DNA from: Craterostigma plantagineum
Lineage: Eukaryota > Streptophyta > Magnoliopsida > Lamiales > Linderniaceae
Reading direction: 5' to 3'
Assembly: GCA_027422505.1 (NCBI GenBank)
Contig: JAPQWV010000018.1
Coordinates: 16,448,001 to 16,512,000 of the forward strand
Length of the DNA: 64,000 nucleotides
Within the stretch, counting starts at the first letter, position 1. The number at the start of each line of letters is the position of its first letter. The position numbers and the translations under genes are program-made. Below, piece by piece: positions 1-9,738 of this stretch. Under the pieces are notes generated by a model. It ran no database searches. It saw nothing but the letters and a program-made list of their open reading frames with translations, and was not told the DNA's origin.

Positions 1-1158
1 TCGACCAAAATATTTACAGGAGACATGTAGTAATCTCGATCACATGAAAAAGTTCAAAGCGGCATTTTGTCGAACATGTCACGGGCAAGTTGGGGTAAGC
101 ATATCAAATCCAAGATTAATGTTCCAAATCAACAAATTACGCATACCCAACATGTCAATAGCATGTAATCATCATAAAATAGCACGAAGAACACGAAATT
201 GGGCTTAATTTCGAAAAGCCCCAAAATCGAAATTAGGGTTCTTCGTAAAAATCCGAAAATTCGCACTAATTTCAACGAATTAAGCATACCCAATAGTAGA
301 TATATCATGTAATGAACAATTAAGAGCAGATTCATATCCAAAAACTAACAATTTCGACGAGATTCTCCAAAATTTCAATCGAAATAGTGCAAAGAAGAAG
401 AAAGTTTATACCTTGTATTCTTAATCGAATTGAATGTTGAGGGTGGTGTTGTGGGTGTCGCCGGAGTTGGGGGTGATGGCGGCGGTGGTCGAAGGTGGTG
501 ATGATAGGGTGGGTGATGGTGATTTATGGGTGGTGGTGTTGGCGGGAGAGAAAAATCGCGAGAGAGAGGGAGAGAAGAGGGAGAGAGAAGAAAAAAAAAA
601 AAAAAATTCTACTTAAATTCGCAAAGGTCACGGCCGTGACCTATAAAGGTCTTAGCCGTGACGTGAGGCAGTGTGTGCCTCTGTCGACAGTCACGGCCGT
701 GACGGATTAAGCCGTCGGCCGTGACCAAGTCGAGATATTTTTTTTTCTTTTTTTTTTCTTTTTTTTTTTTAATTAATTAATTTTTTAATTAATTTTTTTT
801 TTTTTTTTATATACAACGTCACGACCGTGACGGCTTAAGCCTTTGGCCGTGACATAAGGCAGAGAGGTTCACTGGAGGGTGTCACGGCCGTGACTGCTTA
901 AGCAGTTGGCCGTGACTGGTGGCCGAGTGCTCGTCCCTCTTGGTCACGGCCGTGACGGATTAAGCCGTTGGCCGTGACTCTTGGCAGTGTGCATATGTAC
1001 GCACGTCACGGCCGTGACTGATTCAGCAGTTGGCCGTGACCCTCCTAATTCTAATTTTTTTTTTTTTTGTTTTTTTTTTTATAGAAATAAATACGAATAC
1101 CTGGGTTGCCTCCCAAGAAGCGCTTACTTTACCGTCTTTAGCCGGACGTCTCGTTCGC
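1..1158 (-). other. Athila 3' noncoding region between integrase and 3' LTR
   Basis: No credible coding region exists here. Positions 430-560 are G-rich on the plus strand (GGTGGTG-like runs), which produces spurious ORFs. Positions 580-606 and 738-808 are A- or T-rich runs. Six 36-nt hairpin modules occupy 627-1040. No end resembling the LTR start (minus-strand TGATAAGCGC) is seen, so the 3' LTR begins outside the window. Athila elements commonly carry a long 3' noncoding or env-like region; no env-like frame is visible here. Confidence 0.7.
627..1040. repeat. Six 36-nt hairpin modules (GTCACGGCC-N18-GGCCGTGAC)
   Basis: Units lie at 627-662, 690-725, 818-853, 881-916, 943-978 and 1005-1040, each exactly 36 nt. 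Each starts with the 14-nt palindrome GTCACGGCCGTGAC (one substitution at 818) and ends with GGCCGTGAC (AGCCGTGAC in the first unit). The outer 9-nt arms pair; the inner part forms a second, variable stem such as ACTGCTTAAGCAGT at 881 or ACGGATTAAGCCGT at 943. The same unit occurs four more times in the LTR. Confidence 0.9.
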
Positions 1159-2916
1159 TCAAGTTTGGAAGTCTAGGTACAGCACTTCCTTCTCGGTCCC
1201 GTCTTCCTCGCCTGCGAGATAGTGCTTCAACCTATGGCCGTTCACCTTAAAAGTCCCCTGCTCCATACCTGAAATCTCGACAGTACCGTAAGGAAAAACA
1301 CGGGTGACTGTGAACGGTCCTGACCAGCGTGATCTAAGCTTGCCAGGAAATAGCCTAAGTCGAGAGTTAAAAAGAAGGACTTGATCCCCTTCCTGAAACT
1401 CTCGCCTTTGCCTAATTTTCTTATCGTGATAGGCCTTAGAACGTTCCTTGTACATGCGAGCGTTATCATAAGCCGATAAACGCCACTCGTCTAACTCGTT
1501 GATTTGGAGTTGCCGCTTTCCGCCGGCGTTCCCCAAATCAAGATCCAAGGACTTAATGGCCCAATATGCCTTATGCTCTATTTCTACGGGAAGATGGCAT
1601 GCTTTTCCATAGACTAGTCTATACGGTGTGGTGCCGATGGGAGTCTTATACGCAGTCCTATATGCCCAAAGTGCATCATTTAACTTGTTCGCCCACTCCC
1701 TACGGTTCCCCTCTATAGTTTTTTCTAGAATGCGTTTCAACTCGCGATTCACGACTTCGACTTGACCACTAGCTTGGGGATGGTACGGGGTGGATAGGCT
1801 ATGTTTAACACCGTAACGTTCTAAAGTGCGTGCAAACTGGGTGTTACAAAAGTGAGTGCCTCTATCACTAATAATGCATCTAGGTGCCCCAAAACGTGAA
1901 AATAACGCTCGCAAAAACCTAACGACTACCCTAGCGTCATTTGTGGGTAAGGCTTGCGCCTCGGCCCACTTAGACACATAATCGACGGCAACTAGGATGT
2001 ACTTATTATTGTATGAGCTAGGAAATGGACCCATGAAATCTATACCCCACACATCGAATATCTCACATACCAAAATGAAATTCTGAGGCATTTCGTCGCG
2101 TTTGGAGAGATTACTTGCGCGCTGACACTGATCACAAGTGTCAACGTACCTTTGGGTGTCCTTGAAGATCGTGGGCCAGTAAAATCCACTCTCCAACACC
2201 TTCTGAGCGGTACGATTTGCTGCATAGTGCCCTCCGGTCGGTCCGTTGTGGCAATGTCTCAGGATTTGCGTCGATTCTGGGGCCACCACGCATCGCCGTA
2301 TTACCTGGTCTGCACATCGCCTGAAAAGATACGGGTCTTCCCAAAAGTAGTACCTCAACTCAGAAAAGAATTTCTTCTTTTGCTGACTCGTGTAGTCCTT
2401 TGGTAGGACCCTTGCAACAAGATAGTTAGCATAATCTGCAAACCAAGGGGTGTCGTCACTTACCACATGTATCGCGTAGAGGTGCTCATCTGGGAACCGA
2501 TCGTGTATCGCCCTTTCGTTCTTCTGATATATCTCGGACTCCTCTAGTCGAGAGAAGTGATCCGCCGCCAAGTTCTCTGCACCTTTCTTATCGCGAATCT
2601 CGATGTCGAATTCTTGCAGTAGCAGGATCCACCGAATTAGCCGTGGCTTGGCATCAGGCTTTGCTAACAAGTACTTAAGGGCAGAGTGGTCAGTAAAAAC
2701 AATAACTTTAGATAGGATTAGATATGACCTGAACTTGTCGAAAGCGAAAACGACGGCCAACAGCTCCTTTTCGGTGGTCGTGTAATTGGCCTGGGCTGCG
2801 TCTAGCGTCTTACTCGCGTAGTAGATCGGTCTGAAGTGGTTGTCCTTACGCTGCCCTAGCACGGCCCCAACTGCATAGTCACTAGCATCGCACATTAGTT
2901 CAAAGGGCAGCCCCAA
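1159..2916 (-). CDS. Athila pol: RNase H and integrase
   Basis: The RNase H part begins [15 protein letters not shown] and includes the [10 protein letters not shown] motif. The integrase has an HHCC zinc-binding module ([11 protein letters not shown]...CDQCQ), a DDE core with [16 protein letters not shown] and the glutamate near [18 protein letters not shown], and a C-terminal DNA-binding tail. The frame ends with TGA at 1159. It is one base out of frame with the RT segment: a run of Gs near 2915 is one short of what the continuous [14 protein letters not shown] reading needs. The protein would copy and insert the element through nuclear DNA. As part of a broken polyprotein it is probably inactive. 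Confidence 0.9.
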   Translation of the reverse strand: MGLPFELMCDASDYAVGAVLGQRKDNHFRPIYYASKTLDAAQANYTTTEKELLAVVFAFDKFRSYLILSKVIVFTDHSALKYLLAKPDAKPRLIRWILLLQEFDIEIRDKKGAENLAADHFSRLEESEIYQKNERAIHDRFPDEHLYAIHVVSDDTPWFADYANYLVARVLPKDYTSQQKKKFFSELRYYFWEDPYLFRRCADQVIRRCVVAPESTQILRHCHNGPTGGHYAANRTAQKVLESGFYWPTIFKDTQRYVDTCDQCQRASNLSKRDEMPQNFILVCEIFDVWGIDFMGPFPSSYNNKYILVAVDYVSKWAEAQALPTNDARVVVRFLRALFSRFGAPRCIISDRGTHFCNTQFARTLERYGVKHSLSTPYHPQASGQVEVVNRELKRILEKTIEGNRREWANKLNDALWAYRTAYKTPIGTTPYRLVYGKACHLPVEIEHKAYWAIKSLDLDLGNAGGKRQLQINELDEWRLSAYDNARMYKERSKAYHDKKIRQRREFQEGDQVLLFNSRLRLFPGKLRSRWSGPFTVTRVFPYGTVEISGMEQGTFKVNGHRLKHYLAGEEDGTEKEVLYLDFQT

Positions 2917-4430
2917 TCAGGGGCTACCATAATAGGTGCTGCGATAAGTCTTTCCTTAAGTAAATTGAAAGCATGCAGACATTCGTCATTAAAATCAAAC
3001 GGGGCATCTTTCTCTAACAATCTAGACATAGGACGTGCAATCTTAGAAAAATCTTTGATAAACCTGCGATAAAATCCCGCATGTCCTAGAAAGCTTCTAA
3101 TCGACTTCACGTTCGAGGGGACAGGCAATTTTTCTATGGTTTCTAACTTAGCCCGGTCAACTTCGATTCCTTTAGAGGAGATCTTGTGACCGAGGACTAT
3201 ACCCTCTCGAACCATGAAGTGGCACTTTTCCCAATTAAGTGCCAAATTTGTTTCCTCACATCGTGCGAGTACGAGCTTCAGGTTTGACAAGCATGCATCA
3301 AACGACGACCCAAAAACAGAAAAATCGTCCATAAATACCTCCATTACCTCACCTACCAATTCGTCGAATATGGCCATCATGCATCGCTGGAAGGTGGCTG
3401 GGGCATTGCATAAGCCGAACGACATCCTTCGGTACGCGAACGTTCCGAACGGGCACGTAAACGTGGTCTTCTCCTGGTCCTCAGGTGCTATGGGAATCTG
3501 CAGATAACCTGACAAACCATCAAGGAAACAATAAAATGAGTGACCTGCTAGCTTTTCTAACATTTGATCAATAAATGGTAAAGGGAAATGATCCTTTCGC
3601 GTGGCATCATTCAACTTCCTGTAGTCAATGCAGACGCGCCATCCGGTCACGGTCCTCGTCGGGATCAGTTCGTTCTTGTCGTTGGTGACGACCGTCATGC
3701 CTCCTTTCTTTGGAACCACTTGGACCGGGCTGACCCACGCGCTGTCTGAGATGGGATAGATCATTCCCGCGTCTAGCAATTTGATCACCTCCTTCTTGAC
3801 AACGTCCTTCATGTTGGGATTGAGGCGCCTTTGACGTTGAGCGACCGGCTTGAAGTTGTCCTCCATGAGGATCTTGTGCGTGCAGTAGCTCGGGTTGATA
3901 CCCCTTATGTCGGATATCTTCCACGCCAAAGCCTTCTTGTGCGCCTTCAACACGTCTAAGAGCTCGCTTTTCTGTCCGTCGTCGAGGCTTGACGAGATGA
4001 TGACCGGCAGTCCTCCATTGCTGCTAAGGAATGCGTACTCGAGGTGGTCGGGCAGCGACTTCAACTCCAGGACCGGTGGCTCCTCAACCGAGTTTTTTTC
4101 CTTGTCCTCTTCGCTGCTCTCATCGATGGCTATAATGGGCTCGTCGACTTCCTCCCCACATTCGTCGATGGCCATAAGCGTGTGTGTGTCCAGATCACCA
4201 ACCTGTGATAGACCTCGCACGGAAAAGAGAAAGTCGTGCTCAAATACGTCTAAGAAGTAACACTTATCATCCTGCTCGCTACTCTTTTTCATCGAGTCGG
4301 CCATATCAAAGGTGACCTTTTCCCCATCTGCCGTCAAGGTTAACGTCCCATTCCTAACGTCTATCATGGTCTCCCCTGTGGCTAAGAATGGTCTACCTAA
4401 AATCAAGGGGACATTTTCATCTTCCTCCAT
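2895..4430 (-). CDS. Athila pol: end of protease and reverse transcriptase
   Basis: The segment opens with the aspartic-protease flap region ([12 protein letters not shown]), followed by a roughly 150-residue linker. The RT domain includes [31 protein letters not shown] and the catalytic FMDDFSVFG box, then [16 protein letters not shown] of the thumb/connection. The RT copies element RNA into cDNA. The real polyprotein reads in from the upstream segment through a TGA codon at 4500, so the ATG at 4430 is not a genuine start. The frame ends at 2895 because of the 1-nt loss described for the integrase segment. Confidence 0.9.
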   Translation of the reverse strand: MEEDENVPLILGRPFLATGETMIDVRNGTLTLTADGEKVTFDMADSMKKSSEQDDKCYFLDVFEHDFLFSVRGLSQVGDLDTHTLMAIDECGEEVDEPIIAIDESSEEDKEKNSVEEPPVLELKSLPDHLEYAFLSSNGGLPVIISSSLDDGQKSELLDVLKAHKKALAWKISDIRGINPSYCTHKILMEDNFKPVAQRQRRLNPNMKDVVKKEVIKLLDAGMIYPISDSAWVSPVQVVPKKGGMTVVTNDKNELIPTRTVTGWRVCIDYRKLNDATRKDHFPLPFIDQMLEKLAGHSFYCFLDGLSGYLQIPIAPEDQEKTTFTCPFGTFAYRRMSFGLCNAPATFQRCMMAIFDELVGEVMEVFMDDFSVFGSSFDACLSNLKLVLARCEETNLALNWEKCHFMVREGIVLGHKISSKGIEVDRAKLETIEKLPVPSNVKSIRSFLGHAGFYRRFIKDFSKIARPMSRLLEKDAPFDFNDECLHAFNLLKERLIAAPIMVAPDWGCPLN

Positions 4431-4499
4431 ATCTAAGATGACGAAATCTGCGGGAATTACAAACTTATCGACTTTAACTAAGACGTCCTCGATAACACC

Positions 4500-5510
4500 T
4501 CAAGGGTACTTTAACGACCTATCCGCTAATTGGAGGCTCATCCTAGTGGGTCGTGGCTCGCCTAGTCCTAAACGCTTAAACATAGAATACGGCATAAGAT
4601 TAATACTAGCGCCTAGGTCTGCTAACGCACGCTCAATCACTAAATCTCCTATGAGACAGGGAATAGTAAAACTCCCTGGGTCTTTTAGCTTCTTAGGAAT
4701 CTTGCTTTGGAGGATCGCCGAGCACTCCCCTCGTAGGCAGACGGTGGAGACGTGTTCGAGCTTCCTTCTGTTCGTCAGCAAGTCCTTCAAGAACTTGGCG
4801 AAGCTGGGCATCTGCGTAATAGCTTCAACAAAAGGTAAGTTAATATGTAATTCCTTACACATACCCATGAATTTACCAAACTGTGCCTCGTTCTTGTCCT
4901 TTTTTACTCGGGCCGGGTACGGGATCTTCGGCTGGTATGGCTTCACCGGTGGCCGCTGAATCTCCGTCACCTTATCCTTCTCGGGCTCGACCTTCTCCTG
5001 CTCAACGGCGGCCTTCTCGGTGTCGTCGCCCCTGACCTCCTCAACTTCGGGTTCGTCGTGGCTCTCGAAATTGGCATTCTCCTTGGCCTTCTTTTTGGCG
5101 GGCACTTCTTGTAGTTCTCGCCCGTTCCTCAGCGTCACTGCCTTGCAGTACTCCTTGGGATTCGGCTCGGTGTAGCTCGGGAGCGATCCCTGAGTGCGCC
5201 CCGCCAACTGCTTCGCCATCTGGCCCATCTGTTGCTCCAGTTTCTTGAGCGAGGCGTCTGTGTTCTGAGCACGCAAGTCATTCGCCTCCATGTACTCCTC
5301 CATCTTCGTCATTCGGCTCTCGTGGGCTGCGGTGGTGCTGCTGAAATTCGTGAGAAGCATCTTCATCATGTCCTTCATCTCCCTCATGTCGTCGGATCCT
5401 CCCGCGGGCGCACTCTGGTACTGTCGTGGTGGCCCGTTTTGGAATCCGGAAGGTCGGGGCTGAAATCCTGGTGGTCCTTGGCTCTGATGGTTCTGATTCC
5501 CGTACGCCAA
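4500..5510 (-). CDS. Athila gag C-terminus and aspartic protease
   Basis: The first half is low-complexity Q/P-rich sequence followed by a predicted coiled coil (KKLEQQMGQMAKQL) and a charged E/K-rich linker. The second half is the retroviral-type aspartic protease with the active-site ADLGASINLMP. It is in frame with the gag segment to its right across a TGA at 5538 and with the RT segment to its left across a TGA at 4500. The latter stop sits where RSLKYP-x-GVIEDV would normally have an arginine, so CGA to TGA is the likely change. Confidence 0.85.
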   Translation of the reverse strand: MAYGNQNHQSQGPPGFQPRPSGFQNGPPRQYQSAPAGGSDDMREMKDMMKMLLTNFSSTTAAHESRMTKMEEYMEANDLRAQNTDASLKKLEQQMGQMAKQLAGRTQGSLPSYTEPNPKEYCKAVTLRNGRELQEVPAKKKAKENANFESHDEPEVEEVRGDDTEKAAVEQEKVEPEKDKVTEIQRPPVKPYQPKIPYPARVKKDKNEAQFGKFMGMCKELHINLPFVEAITQMPSFAKFLKDLLTNRRKLEHVSTVCLRGECSAILQSKIPKKLKDPGSFTIPCLIGDLVIERALADLGASINLMPYSMFKRLGLGEPRPTRMSLQLADRSLKYP

Positions 5511-5537
5511 GTTAGGATGTGCCCGAGGCTGGAAACT

Positions 5538-6731
5538 TCATTGGCCGCCTTGGTAATTTCCCATATAATCTACGTGTTCCAGCGGCTGCCCAAGTTGGCA
5601 ATCCGAGGTCTCGTGGGCTGCGCCGCAAATCCCGCATAATGGTACGTAAGGCGTGTGCTGTGTCGGTGTGGTGGTGGCCACGGCGTTCACAGGCTGAGTC
5701 TGCCTGGACTTGGGAAGCAATGCACCAATCACTGTCTGCAACTGTGAGTTCGTCGAAGCGATTTGCTGCTGGAGCGCCTCGATCTTGGCATTAGTGGCCG
5801 TCTCCTCGCTAACTCCGAACACACCGGTTGTCTTCATCCGGGCATTGCCCCTCATGAAACTGTTCCTCGAGTAGTCCTCAATCAAATTCCACGCGTCAGT
5901 GGCGTTGAGCTTCACGAGCCCTCCTCCTGCGGCTCCGTCTAACATATGGACCGTCTGATCATTGAGCCCCTCGTGGAATCGGTTGATCTGGGCTGCCTTC
6001 GACATCCCGTGCTGTGGGCATCTCTTCAATAGCGCCTTGTAGCGCTCCCACACCTCGTAAAGATTTTCAGACTCCTTTTGATGGAATAAAGAGATTTCTG
6101 TCTTCAATCGTAGAACCTTCGACAGTGGGAAGTAGTGGCCGATAAACGCGGCTCGCAGCTCCTCCCATGTAGTGATTGATCGAGGTGGTAACATCTCAAG
6201 CCAATCCTTGGCTCTGAACTTCAAAGAGAACGGGAATAACATGAGCTTAATCGCGTCGTCCGGAACACCATTGATTTTGATGGTGTCGGTCACCGTCAGA
6301 AACGCCTTCAGATGGGAGTAAGGATCGTCATCGGGGTTTCCCTCGAACTGGGCCGTCTGGAAAATCATCTGAAGCCATGAGTGCTTCAGCTCGAAGTTAT
6401 TGTTCTCTATCGGCGGAATGACAATCGCCGACTCCGTACCGCCTAGCGCGGCGTTCTTGAGGAGGTCCTGAAGTGATGGTTCCTCCTTGGGAATGTTATG
6501 GACGGGCACTCGATGGTCCGCCATGTCTACTACTGTATTGGGACTATCTACGGTGGTCTCTGCACGTGAGTTTTGGGTGGATTCCTGCGAACTATCCTCT
6601 GAATAGCTAACTAAACGGTCGTGAGAGCTAGTGGATGCTCCTTCGGTATCGTACTTCAGTTTCCTTCGTAACTTCCGCTCGAAATCTGGGTCTGCGTCAA
6701 CGATGGGACCCGATGGATGGTTTCGGGTCAT
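5538..6731 (-). CDS. Athila gag (retrotransposon gag domain)
   Basis: This starts at ATG 6731, about 210 nt downstream of the primer site. Residues about 140-260 contain the plant retrotransposon gag signature (FSLKFRAKDWLEMLPPRSI, FIGHYFPLSK, FHQKESENLYEVWERYK). A CCHC-like cysteine cluster (CGICGAAHETSDCQ) sits near residue 370. Gag packages the element RNA into virus-like particles. The frame is closed by TGA at 5538 but the same frame stays open beyond it, so the stop is premature rather than a family feature. Confidence 0.9.
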   Translation of the reverse strand: MTRNHPSGPIVDADPDFERKLRRKLKYDTEGASTSSHDRLVSYSEDSSQESTQNSRAETTVDSPNTVVDMADHRVPVHNIPKEEPSLQDLLKNAALGGTESAIVIPPIENNNFELKHSWLQMIFQTAQFEGNPDDDPYSHLKAFLTVTDTIKINGVPDDAIKLMLFPFSLKFRAKDWLEMLPPRSITTWEELRAAFIGHYFPLSKVLRLKTEISLFHQKESENLYEVWERYKALLKRCPQHGMSKAAQINRFHEGLNDQTVHMLDGAAGGGLVKLNATDAWNLIEDYSRNSFMRGNARMKTTGVFGVSEETATNAKIEALQQQIASTNSQLQTVIGALLPKSRQTQPVNAVATTTPTQHTPYVPLCGICGAAHETSDCQLGQPLEHVDYMGNYQGGQ

Positions 6732-6941
6732 TCACCGCTGAATCGTACCTTCAATATGTGCAAACAAAAAAAAAAGATTAGCAAAGGAATAATAAAAACG
6801 TCGAAAAGATTACGATGGTACTAATGACGCAGGAAACAAATAACGCAAATAACACAAATAACGCAAATAGTAATAGCAAGTAAAGACGTCAAATAGAAGT
6901 GACTAAATTACCGAACTACGGTGTTCCTAATATCAATCTAC

Positions 6942-6959
6942 TCCCCGGCAACGGCGCCA
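6942..6959 (-). other. Athila primer-binding site (tRNA-Asp type)
   Basis: On the minus strand this reads TGGCGCCGTTGCCGGGGA, matching the 3' end of plant tRNA-Asp apart from the last bases. It begins 6 nt after the LTR end (minus ...GTCGATCA), as expected for priming of minus-strand cDNA. Confidence 0.88.
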
Positions 6960-7886
6960 AAAACTTGATCGACACGTGGTGTGTGAATGAAAATGTGCGA
7001 CAAGTAATAAATAAAACGTATACTAAATTACTATCACCGACGTGCGATAGGCAGTGAACCTATCGTTTGTAGTGCAGTAGAGTGAGTAGACGAGTATCGA
7101 ACACGAGGAATAAATCAAGTACTAGTAATTACCTATCGACTCGATATTTAGCCTGAATAAAATACGCAGATTTTTGATGACTTAACCTAACACTTACCCC
7201 TAAATCGACTAGAAATTCAAAGGACACGTTAAACTGGTACGAAGCTTTCAGATAATAAAAAGTGCTCGGGATTCGAATCCCGCTAGGTATTGTTGGCTAA
7301 GACAATGAACTATCGCTCCTACGTGATTCTGACTAGATCGCAGTAATTTTCCTGCCCGCTCGCGAGTTTGCTGTCGCCCTAAACGCTCGCGGGGATCTAC
7401 AATTCATTAATTACTAACGGCGAGGATCGAGTATTTGCTTTCGCCCTATACTCGAATCCTATCTTCTACGAATGGCCTAATCGTTATTTAGCTGTCGCCC
7501 TAAACGATTTTCCAAACAATTACTTTAACACATAGACATATTAAAGCAACGAAACAATTTCATAGAACGATAAATAGTCAAAACACATAGTCACGATAAT
7601 TAAAAGTCTTAACTACGAAATATCCTAGCGTTCATCTAATCCCAAACACAAAGGGAATTAGCTACGCATAATAGAAGGAAAAACAACTAAGGAAATAGAA
7701 ATTAAGAGAAAAGAACTCATAATCGTTGAAAGCTCGGGTAGATCTTTGTTCTTCGTTCACGTTTGCGTAGAACTCCGTCTCTCGCGCTCCGGGGCGTGAT
7801 TCTGCGTTCTTTCGTGCTATCTTTCGTCTCTAGAGGGTTTAGGATTTGTATCTGATCGAAGTCCCTCTTTCTGAGTCGAATTTGGG

Positions 7887-7894
7887 CTTTTATA
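7887..7894 (-). promoter_or_regulatory. Putative TATA box of Athila LTR
   Basis: The minus strand reads TATAAAAG here, about 450 nt into the LTR, with the hairpin-module array immediately upstream. A single promoter TATA of this quality in the LTR fits a U3/R junction. The transcription start was not mapped. Confidence 0.55.
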
Positions 7895-7909
7895 CTAAAT
7901 TTCGCACGG

Positions 7910-8153
7910 GTCACGGCCTGGGACATGGGACGTCACGGCCGTGACCATCACCGACTCTACGCGAGAATATCGAAACCATGCGTCACGGCCAAGTGCATCG
8001 ACGATCACGGCCGTGACCATCACCAGTGGGCTTCTCTGCCTAGCGTCACGGCCAGACGCATTAAGCGTCACGGCCGTGACCATCATCCGCGCCCCGCTCT
8101 CTCGCTCACTGTCCCTCGTCACGGCCGTGACGCGTAATGCGTCTGGCCGTGAC
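7910..8153. repeat. Four 36-nt hairpin modules in LTR U3
   Basis: Units lie at 7910-7945, 7982-8017, 8045-8080 and 8118-8153, each exactly 36 nt. The first three are in reverse orientation to the fourth, and the fourth matches the orientation of the six units at 627-1040. The palindrome GTCACGGCCGTGAC is intact in three of the four; at 8004-8017 its first base is changed. Inner stems differ (GACGC...GCGTC, GGGAC...GTCCC). They lie directly 5' of the TATA box on the element's sense strand. Confidence 0.88.
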
Positions 8154-8341
8154 CGAGGGCAGTTTCGCCCTTTTTCGCGCCGTTTTGCTCCGTTTTCGCT
8201 CCTTTTCGCCCGAAACTCGTCCTAAGCTCCTTTAACATCAAAATAGGTGTAAATATGTTGAATAAATGCACAAAGTGATTGCTAAAACTATGTTATACCC
8301 TAATAAAGTACTACGATAAACGCACTAAAATGCGCTTATCA

Positions 8342-9708
8342 TATTCTGCCTCACACGTGGAATCGGCAGTCGTGCTTTGCTTGGAGCTTCTCCAAGACAC
8401 TGCCCCACTATTGAGCACGAAAACAAAACCTGAAGTAGATTTTCGGTCATCCACGTCCGACTGGAAGTCCGAATCGGTATAACCTTCTACTTCTAGTCCC
8501 GCTCCTCCATAGACAAGCGTTAAGTCTTTAGTCCGTCTAAGGTACTTAAAGATATTCTTACCGGCAGTCCAGTGTCCTTCCCCTGGGTTTGCCTGAAACC
8601 GACTAACCACGCTCACAGCGTAGGCAATGTCCGGTCGTGTACACAACATCGCATACATCAGACTACCCACTGCAGACGCATAGGGTATTCCAGTCATCCG
8701 TCGTCGGTCTTCCTCACTTTGAGGTGACATTGATTTTGACAAATGGACCCCATGTCGCATAGGTAAGAACCCTCTCTTAGAGTCATCCATTCTGAATTTC
8801 TTCAGGATTTTCTCTAAGTAAAGGGCCTGAGATAAGCCGATCGTTCTGTTCGCTCGATCCCTGAACAAGCAAATACCGAGTATATACGTCGCTTCTCCCA
8901 GATCTTTCATGGAGAACTCAGTTGAAAGCCATGCTTTCACCGACGAGAGCATCCCGATGTCATTTCCTATCAAAAGGATATCATCCACGTACAATACAAG
9001 GAACGACACCATACTCCCACTGCTCTTTCTGTAGACACATGGCTCATCTACGTTTTTCTCGAATCCGAAGTTCCGAACTGTTTCATCGAAACGTAGGTTC
9101 CAGCTGCGAGAGGCCTGTTTCAGTCCATAAATGGACCGATTCAGTTTCCACACTTTGTGAGCATCTGCATGCGACTCAAAACCTTTTGGCTGCTCCATAT
9201 AGATCTCCTCCTTGAGGAATCCATTAAGGAACGCCGTTTTGACGTCCATCTGCCAAATCTCATAATCATAGTGCGCAGCTATTGCGAGCATTATGCGGAT
9301 AGACTTGATCATGGCTACAGGCGAGAAAGTCTCCTCATAGTCGACTCCCTCCTTTTGGTTATAGCCATTGGCAACCAACCTGGCCTTGTATGTCTCAACT
9401 TGTCCGTCAGATCCAATCTTTCTCTTGTATATCCATTTACAACCAATTGGTCTAAAACCGCTCGGTAGGTCTACAAGAGTCCAGACTTTGTTTGAGTACA
9501 TTGAGTCTATCTCAGCCCGAATAGCTTCAATCCATCTCGTTGAGTCAACATCGGATATAGCTTGATCGAAAGTAGCGGGATCTTCTCTTAAAAGTCCCAT
9601 AGTCACAACATAATCGTGTTCAATGTGTGACATGCCATACCGCTCTGGTTGGCGTGGCACCCTTTCAGATCGTCGCAAGACTGCTTCACTCGGACCATCC
9701 AATTCCAA
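8342..9708 (-). CDS. Copia-1 reverse transcriptase and RNase H (truncated by insertion)
   Basis: The RT domain shows WVYKRK-type GCKWIYKRKIG, ETFSPVAMIKSIR, QMDVKTAFLNGFL, SIYGLKQASRSWN and the catalytic LYVDDILLIG. The RNase H contains CTRPDIAYAVSVVSRF, GYTDSDFQSDVDDRKSTSGF and the last recognisable motif STCEAEY. The frame then runs a few codons into the Athila LTR before a stop at 8311. Thus the enzyme lost the end of RNase H through nested insertion, not through point decay. Confidence 0.9.
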
Positions 9709-9738
9709 ATCCTGTGAGGGCGTTTCGGTCGACTGCTC

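Larger units (their letters stand above)
1..8341 (-). mobile_element. Athila-type Ty3/Gypsy LTR retrotransposon, 3' end cut by window edge
   Basis: Read on the minus strand the order is 5' LTR (8341-6966), tRNA primer site, gag, protease, reverse transcriptase, RNase H, integrase, then at least 1.1 kb of noncoding DNA running off the window. Integrase after RNase H defines Ty3/Gypsy. The FMDDFS catalytic box of the RT and a primer site matching the tRNA-Asp 3' end are typical of the plant Athila lineage. The right LTR boundary breaks a Copia RNase H reading frame in the middle of its EAEY motif, so this element inserted into that older one. The coding frame has two in-frame TGA codons and one frameshift, so this copy is not autonomous. 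The matching 3' LTR and the 5-bp target duplication must lie left of position 1. Confidence 0.93.
6966..8341 (-). repeat. Athila 5' LTR (1376 bp)
   Basis: On the minus strand it starts TGATAAGCGC and ends TGTCGATCA, i.e. TG...CA. The right boundary is fixed by the abrupt change to Copia RNase H coding sequence at 8342, the left by the adjacent primer site. A TATA-like box lies at 7887-7894, and four 36-nt hairpin modules lie just upstream of it. Further downstream (7260-7510) are short repeats of the phrase GTCGCCCTA. The partner LTR is outside the window, so identity between LTRs cannot be judged. Confidence 0.85.

Noticed and set aside
627..1040. CRISPR-like array of palindromic repeats
   Set aside because: Units are 36 nt, but spacing is irregular, the repeats themselves vary in the centre, the DNA is a plant retrotransposon and no cas genes exist.
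434..1250. Plus-strand ORFs at 434-616, 495-710 and 981-1250
   Set aside because: They result from a G-rich stretch and from the hairpin modules (repeated VTAVTD reading) and have no domain; they lie antisense to the Athila 3' noncoding region.
7925..8225. Plus- and minus-strand ORFs with repeated HGRDHH or VTAV peptides
   Set aside because: They are translations of the 36-nt modules within the LTR, read in several frames, and not a protein repeat family.
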